This document shows positions 1 to 12,000 of a stretch of DNA of 64,000 bases, one piece after another. Source of the DNA: Vitellaria paradoxa (lineage: Eukaryota > Streptophyta > Magnoliopsida > Ericales > Sapotaceae); NCBI GenBank assembly GCA_019916065.1, contig CM034241.1:6611920-6675919 (forward strand), written 5' to 3'. The notes below the pieces were generated by a model. The model saw only the letters and a list, made by a program, of their open reading frames with translations, ran no database searches and was not told the DNA's origin. Both the position numbers and the translations under genes were made by a program. The number at the start of each line of letters is the position of its first letter. The first letter of the stretch is position 1.

Positions 1-3000
1 TCCCTATCTTCTTGCTTGAGAGCACCTTGAATAGTCGTAACCTCATAGCCATAATCTGTAAGTGATTTATGCAACATGCTAGCACTATTTCTCGTGCGAA
101 CAAATATTATTGTTTGCCCCACCTTGTTTCCTAATTCAAAGAGTCTATCTTTAATCACCATTATCTTTGACAGTTCATCTGGACATTTCACCTTGTACTG
201 TTTTACCGACTCCAAGGACAGCTCTTCTTTGTTCACAAACATTTGGTTGTAATCTCCTATGAAAAGATCTTTAACAATCTTTGCTACAAAGGCCCTCACA
301 GCATCATCAAATGTGGCAGAAAATAGAAGCACCTGGATTTTAACAGAAGTAAAATGTACTCAACCAAGTAGCTCCATTTTGGAAATGCATGAAAGTTCCT
401 AGTAAAAAAACTGTCAACCAGGCATCCTTCAAAAAAATATCCAAGTGCATTTGCACATAAATAATAATAATAGCAGCAGTAATAAATTCAGAAACATTAA
501 TATGATACAATTTTGGGCCAAGATGCTGACACCACCACCTTCGAACAATCAGCTAACCAATTCATACGTATACATATACAACCCAACTCAACTCAACTCT
601 TTCCCAACTAGATGGAGTTGGCTACATATACACAAACATATAGACACAATAGCATGTGAGTCTTTAAAATATACAAGACAGCAAGACGATTAAGTAGCCA
701 AAAAAAACTCAATCATTGCATGTTTTGCTAATTTTTTTCCCGCAAGTCCATCCCAAGATGCATAGTGAAATCACAATAAACCCGAGAGCCTTGAGAAGAA
801 TTTCTCCTTCTTTGCTGCTAGTTTAGGCAACCTAAACAACAGTTTAAACCCCTAGCTTAATCAAAATAGAAAATTGTAATTTTAACAGCAAATTACCATC
901 TTATAATATTATACATAAAATATGCATCTTGGAAGCAATCTCAGATCTTTAACTCATTTTCTGTGTTATTCATCATAACATGATATGGACTATAAAAATT
1001 AATTATGAATAAAAAATCTAATTAAATAAAGTATAGGTACATTGAGAAACTTCTAAAGAAATCAAAAAATCACATTTATAGCACTACTCACAATCAGAAT
1101 GAGCAAATACCGTCACACTTTAAAACTAACTAGCCTATCCCAAACCCACCCACCGACCCACCCAGAACAATCATGATCAGTCCGACTCTTCGTAAGGAAA
1201 CATGGGCATGCCGTAACTTTCCCTTTAAGATATAGTAAACCAAGTCGGGAGTCAAAATAAACAGATTTCAAGTTATTTGATTCTAAACAAATGGCCATAG
1301 AAAAAATAAATCCTGAAGCACAACGAGATTTTACTCGTTAGATTTTTCTCTCCTGCGGAATTATATTAATCTTTTGTTTTACGTCCACAGATTGCTTCAA
1401 CATGGGTTCTAAAACATCCTGCCGCATTGCTTTGGCAAGTTATATGCAAAACAAGGGTAAATCACACCAATGCCTCCAGAAGTTTGGCTGAAAAATATTG
1501 GGAACAATTCACTTTCTGCAATTGATTCCACCATACCTTCAGCTCTAGTAGTGGGTAATAAATTTCCTTCCCCGTGAGTCTACCTAATTGAGTTGGTAAT
1601 TGATTACCCTACCTCAATAAAGCAATTACTGCAGAGGCAGACTTTAATGACATTTTGTCAAACTTTTTTTGAACGTCAGTTCTTTACAATTGATAAAAAT
1701 TGTCAAGCTCAAATATCTACCATCAAATGAATAAAAAAAAAAAAAAAAGAGTATAACAATAAGAAACCACTTGTGTTGCCGTGTATCATTCAAAAAAATT
1801 GCTCTCTTACACGAGCACATCCACTGCCTACCTACCTAATCCTCATCAGGAAATTCGTCCAATCCCATTATCACCACTGCCACCACCTATAACTGGTTTA
1901 TCATGTGAGGGACCCATGCCTATGAGGTACTCTACCTGCAGGAGAGCGAAGCAGGGGGTAAAGAAGAGAAACAATGCCTTCGTCCCACATAGCCTAGGTG
2001 TGAAATGAGAAGGTGCCATATATGAGGGTTCAATAATCTATTTAGTACAAGGCCTTTTCTAGGCCGCCTATGTGGACCTCAAAGAAACAAAACCTTGAGA
2101 GTTGCAAATCCCAATACGAACAATATTATACTACGTGGATTATGGGTTGTTAAAGATGGCATCAGAGCCTAACCCAACTAGAAGTGTGGGGCCACGAGAA
2201 GACACGTGCCCTGATAAGGGGGAGGATTGTGAGAGACCTGTGCCTAAGAAGGACTCTGTCCGTAGGAGAGTAAAGCAGAAGGTAAAACAGAAAAATAATG
2301 TCCCTGTCCCACATTGTCTGGATGTGGAATGAGAAGATGCTATATATGAGAGTTCAATAATTTACTTAGCACAAGACCTTTTCTGAGACACCTATGTTAG
2401 CCTTAGAGAAACAAAACCTTTAGAGTTGAAAACCCCATAACAAACAATATTATATTACATGGATTATCGTTAAAAATGGTATTAGAACTTGACCCAACCG
2501 GAAGTATGGGGCCACGTGAGGATGCGTGCCCTGTTAGGAGGAAGGATCGTGAGAGACCTACGCTTGAGAGGGACTTTGCTCGCAAAAGAGTGAAGCAAGG
2601 GTGAAGCAGAAAAATAATGCCTCTATCCCACATCGTCTGAGTGTGGAATGAGAAAGTGTTAATATATGGGTTCAATAATTTACCTAATATAAGGTCTTTT
2701 CTGGGGCGCCTATGTGGGCCTCAAAGAAACAAAACCATGAGGGTTGCAAATCTCAAGCGGATAATATTGTACTACATGGATTGTGGGTTGTTACATATCA
2801 TCCACTAATCATTTGCACAATTTGCTCAGATTATGATTTCAATTAGATAAACCACGATGATATTATGCTCCTTCATCTCCCATTTCCTAATGGTTTAACA
2901 TGAAAAATGTCCACCTTCCCAAAAAGAAATAAAATAAAATAATCTCTCAAATATATACAGATATATATAATAAAGATAAAATTAAACTTAATTGGTCAAT

Positions 3001-6000
3001 ATCCCCAAACGTGTAGAATCTATGAAAAATCTTAGGGTAAACAGATGGGCAAAGCAAGTTTAGGCACAAAATTCAGTAAGCACAGCAAGACAAGAGAGCA
3101 ACGAACCTGGCAGTCTGGAGTGCCTCTGACAATAGCCTTCATTATCCTTAATGAGTCATCTTTAAAGCCACTCTGCATCAAAACAATCTTAATGAGATTT
3201 GAAGTATTAAATGCCATTCTCCAAATCGCAGTGAAACTCGTTAAACTCATATCGGCATTAAGCCATCAAAATAGTACAATTACTTGCCTAGTTATTACAA
3301 AAGTAATTGCATCATTACTTGCACACTGTTGCTTGTCAAGGTAAAGTATCTTTAGCCAAATGTTATCTTCTTATTGAGAAAGTCCAGCCTAATCCAATTA
3401 TTCACAAGACATGTCAAACACCAAACAAATGGGTCTAATCTGCCAAGGAAAGTCAAGGGACCTATGATGAGCAAACTAAATTGCAAGATGACTCAACATT
3501 GGCCATTTAAATTGCTTTAATATAAATGATATCTTACACTTTCCTTTACCTGCATCTAACCAACACCATAATCCTTAACTATTTAATGACTCGTAAAAAT
3601 TTAATGGTGTTCCCACCAAAGAAGTGTTCAGAAAATTATATATTATAATGAATAAGAAGGAAGCTAGAAAATAGTGTCAGTTAGCACACTTTTTGACTTT
3701 CTCACATACAAGCGCATGCACGAACGCAGAGAATAGATATTAGACTTGTTTGTCTGCTTTTGAAGTAAGGTTTTTCTGTAGTCAAATATGGGTTTTGGAA
3801 ATTTAGGCTTTCATTGCATTTTCAATCTTTCACTTAAATGAGGTAGGGTTAGATAAGTCGAGGGTTAGATAGAGCATTCAATCAAAGCAATGCTTCACAT
3901 CGAGTTCCTAGGTGGGGTGAGAAGTAGGCAAATGTTGCCGCACCTTAACTGACAGGTGTGGGTAAAGAAGCTAGTCCAATATAGCTATGTATAACAACTT
4001 CAACTTGAAATCAATACTTGTCAATAGGAAAACTAAGCGACTTAATAAATACTGTTAGATATATTCAATAAAATAGGAATAAGGGGCCATTTGAAACTCC
4101 AAAGAAGTTCAAAAAACTTCAAAAAAACTTTCAAAAGTTCCAACTTTTTCGAACACCAAAAAATTCCAACTTTTTCATAAAATTTGTCAAAATCCCTTGG
4201 AACAAACCATTATAGTGCGTTCCAATGGAACCGACATTTGTACCAATAAGTTCCACAAAACTCTCAAAAGTTTTCAAGATTCTCTACTAAAATTTTGTCA
4301 CATGTCACTTTATATAATTTTTAACAACTTTATATCAAATCAAACACAAATATTCAACCATCATTTCAAAACAACATTCTACACTCCAAATTTAAAAAAA
4401 TTTTGCTTTTGAGAAATTTTGAAATTTTTTTACACTCCAAAGAGCCTCTGAGAATGGCTTTGACTTTAGTTTCCTTTTCTTCCTTGTACAAAATTGTAAT
4501 TATTGTCCAACCTATATATAACTCATACAAATATAAATATATGTTAAGGCCACCTCAGGGTGGCAAGCCATTCCAATCAATCGTTGTTTATTGACAGATA
4601 CTTTAGCTAGTAGAAGAGTAGATATAACTTGTCTACAAGAGACTAAGTGGATGTGAGAAAAATCAAGGAAATTGAAAAAAAATGATTTTAAACTTTAGTA
4701 TTCGGCGAAAGATAAGAATAGAAATAGGGTAGGAGTAATTATAAATAAGAATGTCAAACATGAGATTGTAAGTGTCAAGAGAAGCGATAGAATATGTTCA
4801 TAATATTTGTATTAGGTAAAGAGACGATTAATATTTGTGAGGGGTAGGCAGACAGAGTCTAAACTTTCCAGGAATTATGTTAACTTACCGAGAAATGGCA
4901 GAGTCATCGAAATCCGACGGAGAGATGAGAACCAGGGAATCTGAAGCAAGAGAGAAAGAGTTGAGGGTAAGGTGGTATAATGGTGAGAACCCGATGATTG
5001 ATTGCCAGTCCCTCCAAAAGAGGAGGGTTTATATAGTTTGAGGAGGGATTCCATTTAGGCGAGAATCAAGGCTTTGAATTCGTTAAGAAGATATCCAGCC
5101 TTGACTTGGCGCCCCATGAAAAGATAAGGATTATCCACTTGATTCTCTTCCTAGAATGGTTGAGCAAATCCCAACGGTCCCTGATTCCAACCTCTAATCC
5201 ACTGAATTCCAATAATCTCGCAAGTTGTTAAGCTGTTAGAGAAATCTCCGGACCTTGTTCCAAGTCCGGGAAGGGTGTATGTTCTCGCGATAAGGCTATT
5301 GCCGCGGACAGGACACCATGAGTGTTCCGTGTGTTGCTAAGAGTGGCACAGCTCATGAGGTTATTATATACTGCGGGATGGTGAAACGACCCTGGATTGT
5401 TTGGCCACGACCCTGGTACCTACAATATTATTAGTGTTTATGCCCCTAGTAGGACTAGAACTTGTTTAAAAGATACTAAATCAAGGAAAAAAAAATCATT
5501 ACAATAGGATATTTGAATGCGCATGAAAGTAGAACAGTGGAGGTTTTGAGATGGCGCACAGAGGTAGTAAATTTAGAGAGAGAAATAGGGAAGATTAATC
5601 AATTTTAGAGTTTGTTATGGCATATAACTTATTGGTTATCATCACACAATATGTTATCAATGCACTATTTTCAAAGGTCTTTCTAATGAAAATACAATAT
5701 AAGTATAATATTTTCAAATCGTTAAATTTAGTATATTAGAACGTTAATTTATTACATCCGAAACGCATTACCAAAATGCAGTTCACAGGGATAATAGTGT
5801 TTTGAGACATATTCTCATATGCACCACTACTTCTGTCCTTGTACTTTGCTATGCCATACTTGCAAAAGTTTTTGCAGTGCCATATCAAAAATAGCCTCGC
5901 ACTGTACACTTTTCGTACTAACCGCGCCCATAGACATTTTTAGTTACAAGTAATGTAACACCTTGTAACAACTAAGGTGTTACCGCTGAATAAGTACTGA

Positions 6001-9000
6001 CAATGGCTCTGATGCTTGTATGGTAAAGATATTTGTCAACTTCAGACTTCTATAGTGTCACCAGATTTGCAATCCAAAATAATCCACATACAGACTGACA
6101 TGGACGTATTAGGCTCCATCGTAATAGTCATGGCTTAACACGAATCTGAGTCATGCAAATGGCATCACCTATGTGTTAGTTTCCAGCGAATCCAACGCCG
6201 ATCCCATTTATATGAATAGACCCTCCTCCGTAAGTAATTTTAGATGTGTCCCCAGCGAAAATATTCTCCTCTCATTAAGTTGCCGACGGTTGATGTACAA
6301 CAGTAGTGGCAACAGCTGATTGTAACAAGCGTGCTCGGACTTCCCGTCCTAGGAATTTCACTTCCTCTTAGACTACCTCCGCTCACTGAATGACAAACAC
6401 ATGTATGGCTATGATTGTTCCAAACTGCATTAATGTAGAGTAGTACCTTTGTTCCTATATCACATCAAATAACTTTAAATTACATCAAATTATTGCAGTA
6501 AATTGGAAACTTAAAATATGTGGCCACGAGGGCAGGCTAATTTGATGTTACCCCCTGCCCCCACTATTTATGTGTGCCTTGCCTGTTTGCATATGTGGTG
6601 TTTTTCTAGCATTTTTTTAATTTGGTGCTAGCCTACTTGCTGATTGTTGCTACATTCTTGGGCCTATTTATATGGGTGTCCTCCTTTACCAATGTCTTCA
6701 TGGATCATATCATAGTTAACAAATCTATGAACCGTTTGTTTCATCGAGACTAACCCATAGACAACACAATGAGAAGAGAATATTTACAACAAGGACACAA
6801 CTAAGATTCCCTTATGGAGGGGGTCTACTCATATAAATGGGATCAGCACTGGATACACTAGAAACCAAAGCATGGGTGATGCTATTTGCATGATTGAAAT
6901 CCGTGTTAAAGGTAAGCTATGGCCACTAACTATGAAGCCCAATACGTCCACGTCAGTTTGTATGTGGATTGTTCTGGATCGCAAACTCGATGGCACTACA
7001 AAAATCCCAAAGTTATCGAATATCTTTACCATACAAGAGTTATTGTCGTTAGCACTTATTCAACAACACCACCTTAGTAGTTACAAGGTGTTGCGTTACT
7101 TGCGACTCATAATGTTTATGGGTGCAGCCAGTACGAAAAGTGCGCATATAAGGCTATTTTTAATATGCACCGTAAGAATCTACACAAGTGTGGCATAGCA
7201 AAGTACAAGTATAAAAGTAGTGGTGCTACTAGTGCATACGAGAATATGTCTCAAAATGCTATTACATTACTAGGGGCTATTATTACACAACCCATATGTA
7301 GTTTACAAGGCCCATGTCTGTGTGCATTTTAGCACTTAAATTAATAATATGATTAGTTTTCCAGAATTATTACTTTATTACACATAAATTGCCATGACAA
7401 AATTCCATTATTGAATAAGGCCCCGCCAGGGGCACCCTATAAGAGGCTGCGCTCTAACTTTACGTAAATAGCATTACAAGAAATCAATTAGAGAAACTAC
7501 TACTAAATTGATTCATCCACAATTGATCTGGGTTACATAATACAATTGCTGAAATACCGCCTCGTATTCGTTTGGGCTTGCTGTATTTTACGTTTATAGT
7601 ATAGTTTCGTTAGAGCAAGTGCAACTGAAGAGCTAAAGAAGCATTTTAGGTATTTTTGCTAGCCAATACAAGAGAACTCTCCTACACCAACCTCTCTAAA
7701 CCCGGAGGTATTCTTCCTCTGACTACAGTACCTCGCTTCTTCTGTCGAGAAACTGCTCACAAGCAATCCAATTATTTATTATTTTTCTCTCGCACTTCTC
7801 TTCTCCTTCTCCCACGCTTCTTCCCCTTATACAGGCCTCCAATTTTAAGAAACTAATTTTTTAATAGACAATTGGTAAAATGCCTAGCATTAGTGTGGCT
7901 TGAAAAAGAAAAGCTACTAGCTAAACCCAAAATGTACACTGTTTACTAGAGAATATAACTAGCCATTGGTGCACTTGCTCTTAACTATCCAATAATTCTT
8001 TAATGTGGACACAATGCTTGAATTGGATGTCATTTATTACATTGTATCGGGCATCTTCAGAGTAGACGTTGTCCATCCATCCACCCAAATAGTTGTGCTT
8101 TGCTATAGAACAAGCTCATTAGGTCTTCCAACACATGACAGGCCTTCTATTACAATGCTCATCAATTGGTTTGGTTCGACACAACAAAAAACATTTTCTA
8201 ACATCCGGTCTAATAGTTCAATTGTAAGATAAGGGAAATCTATATATGTTGGTTCATACTCTGGTCGCTTGTCCGAACATGTACGTTTGGCACATTACTC
8301 CAACCATTCTAGGTTTACTAGGTATATATACGGTTCTTCGTTACGCACACAAGAAAGGAAGTCATTTTGCGATTTAGATTCATGTAGTATCCTCTCCCAA
8401 GCCTCTTTTTTATTGCATGTTTGTGGGCATGTAGTGGTCGGAATGTGCCCCATTCGCAATAATCTCCATCCTTTGAAATGTCGTCTTGGACGGCCTAGAA
8501 TCCTTCACCGTCTGGAGATTTGGATGTTACTCTTTCTCGTCATCATGGACATCTCATTTATTTTGGTTCTAAACGAAAATTTGTTTTTCGAAAATGTAGG
8601 GAGGTGCAGTCATCTGTCAGCATGATTCTCCGACGCAACTCTAACGTAGGTTAGATGGTCTTTGCAAATGTTATTCAAGAAATGCATGATTGTCTCCTTC
8701 AGCATTGGACACTTTGAGTACGTAAGAAAATGGTTGTAGCATGAATTTTGAAAGTTGGTGCCTGACGAGACATACTTACAACAACTCGCATGTGTAACTC
8801 TCTCTCTCTAAATGCTGCCTAGAATTGTAGTAAAGAGAAATTTTTTTGGCAATCTGGCTAGGTTAATAGGTGACTTTATTATTTATAGAGAGAACCGTCT
8901 ACTGGATGACAAACACGTGTATGGCTACGATTGTTCCATATGGCATTAATGTAGAGTAATACCTTTATCCCCTAAATCACATCAAATAACTTTAAATCAC

Positions 9001-12000
9001 ATCAGATTATTGCGGTAAATTTGAAATTTAAAATATGTATTTACCCTCCCCCACTGTTCATGTGGGCCCTACCTGTCTGCATGTGTGGCATTTTTCCAGC
9101 ATTTTTTTAATTTGGTGTTTGTTTGCTTACTAACTGTTGCTGCACTCCTAGGCTTATTTATACGCGTGTCCTCCTCTGCCTACGTCTTCATGGATTAGTC
9201 CATAATTAACAAGTCTGTGAACTGTTCGTGTTTTAGTCATATCCAATCTACGAAGACATAGGCAGAGGAGGTGGCACCAATAGAAGAAAAGTTGAAAGAA
9301 GGTCGTTATGGTTTAGTCATGTCCAATCTAGATCTAGAAATACACCAATAAATGAGAGTGACTGGATCCAAATAGAAGGAACAAAAAGGGCAAAAGATAT
9401 ATCGAAGATTATTCGGACTAAAATTCTAAAAGACTAAATTTCAAATAACCTAAGGTAAAACATAACCCTTAATAAAATGAATAGAGGAAAAGAATTCATG
9501 TAACTAACCCTTAGTTATTTGGCACTACGGATTTGTTAAGTTGAATTAAGTTTTCATTGATAAGGCAAATTGTGAGCCAAGCTCAAAAAGAATTTTAACA
9601 AGTTCTAGCTAAGTTTGAACAGAGCTCAAATGTCATCTAAGTTGACCAAGCCAAGCTCAAACAGAAAGTACCATATGCAAGGGCATGGGAGGGGCCACAA
9701 CCAGTTCAATCTAGATTCTATAGTGCCTTTTTTTTTTAAAGATAATTATAAGAGTATGTACTGGTTCTCAAAAATTAAGAAATTTTATCTTGGCATGCCC
9801 CCAACAAAATTCTCAGGACCGCCACTACAAACCTTTGATAACTTATGTTAGCCCCAAGGTTCTATAAGATTATTTTGATTTTAATCTTAACGATAACGAC
9901 TTGGTTTTAATGATTTTACAGTACTCCTAAATATGGTTCAAAATAAAAGCCAATTATTTAGAATATTTTACTTGAACCATTACATGCGCTTTTTATCAAT
10001 TATATGATGCTATATTTGAAGATAATTTGAAGATTTTTATTCATAAAAAACCAAACCAAACCAAACCAAACCAAGCCTTTTCCCACTAGGTAGGGTCGCT
10101 ATATGGATTTGTCGACGCCAATTTGATCTGTTTAGGGACATGTCCTCCGATAAGTCTAAGTAGGTTAGGTCATGTTTAATGGTTTCTTTCCAGCTTCTCT
10201 TGGGTCTTCCTCTACCTCTCATACTCCTGACAATCTCCATACTTTCACACCTTCTAACAGGTGCCTCTGCTGGACGCCTTCTAAAATGACCAAACCATCT
10301 TCATCGGTTTTCTCTCATTTTATCTTCAATCGGTACTATTCCTACTTTGTCCCTAATCTCCTCGTTCCTAATCTATCTTTCCTTGTAATCCCGCACATCC
10401 ACCTTAGCATCCTCATCTCCGCAACTGCCATCTTCTGATCATGATTATGCTTTACTGCCCAACATTCTGATCCATATAGCAGCGCTGGTCTAACCGCTAC
10501 CTTATAATACTTTCCTTTCACCTTGAGGGAAATTTTTCGATCGCACAAAACCCCCGAAACACTCCTCCATTTGGTCCATCCAGCTTGAATTCTGTGACTT
10601 ACATCAGTATCAATCCCTCCATCTTGTTGCACCATAGATCCAAGATACCTAAATTTATCTTTCTCTACAGTCTTTTGTGTGCCTAAACTTACTTCTATAC
10701 TACTCGTTATCCTATTTGACTAAACTTACATTCCATATATTCCGTCTTGCATCGGCTTAGCCTAAACCCTTTTGTCTCTAGCGTATCCCGCCACAATTCT
10801 AGCTTAGCATTCACTCCTTCTCTCGTCTCATCTACTAAAACAATATCATCTGCAAATAGCATACACCACGGCACCTCATCCTGAATATGTCTTGTAATCT
10901 CATCCATAACTAAAGCAAACAAGTAGGATTTTCCAAGATGAGAGGATACGTTTCAAATAAGCTTTGAATCTCAAAACTTGATTTAAATGGTATTCTAGAA
11001 GAGATGTCAACATCAGGTTGAATTGGTGTCAGCACCTTTGGATACTAGCTGAAGATCATCTTCCACCATGGAAGGTGTCAATACCAGAAAGGAATGGTGT
11101 CAACACAATCAGGTAGTATGCCTCTCTAGAAAGATGATGTCAACACCAAGGTCTGAAATTTAGAAAAATATCTCCGGAGTATTTTTGAGGATCAAACCAT
11201 CCCATGGTTACATCAATCTCCCAACAAATATATGGAAGATCTTCCAACAGCTATGTGAAAACCCATCCATAGAAGAATGTTGGAGATGGTGAACATGTGA
11301 CAACAAGGTGGATCAGTAATCAAAACTCTCCATTTTTCAAAGCTCACAAAACCCGAGCCCTTATTCTAATAGTTCTTCATATTGTTTATCCACTCTACAG
11401 AGAGTTCTTTTGTATTAAAAGAATCACTTTGACAGTGAGACTTAATTTCTCATTTATGATACATATTTGTAAGGGTTGGGGTATTTTCTTACATTATATC
11501 AGATTTGGAAAAAGTTTGAAGTATTCTTGGACAGAGTACTTGGTTGTGAAGGTTGTCAGCACCCAAGAAGCTAGTGGGTTGTGCAATTTTGAAGAAGCTA
11601 GTGGAGTTCTCAAGGCCTTGGTGAGTAGATATTGTTTCAAGTTGAACTGAACAACTATAAAAATCATGATTTCTCTCTTCCCTACTATTTTAATTGCTTT
11701 GTGATTATCTTTAATTATTGAGCATTCACAATTGATTTAGTTTGTTCATCACTCCATCATTATTTGCATTGAATTTAAAGTAGAAAACTCAATTCAAACG
11801 CCACCTTGGGTTGTCACTTGGGCATCAACTTGGCTCCACTCAATTTGCTTACAACCCTATAATCAGTAAATACCCTAGATTTCACAGTTATAATAAATAA
11901 ATACAGCTAATAGTTATAAAGATTGAGATCTTAAGTAATATCCACAATTACTGCTCACATTCTATGGCATAAATACATGTTAACCACTAGCCACAATGCA

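Noticed and set aside
1862..2795. Cassandra element (TRIM with 5S rRNA-like LTR)
   Set aside because: The LTR-like blocks do not contain recognisable 5S rRNA internal control region words.
6872..7198. 108-codon open frame
   Set aside because: It lies in the right arm of the foldback element, is not preserved in the inverted left arm, and has no recognisable motif.
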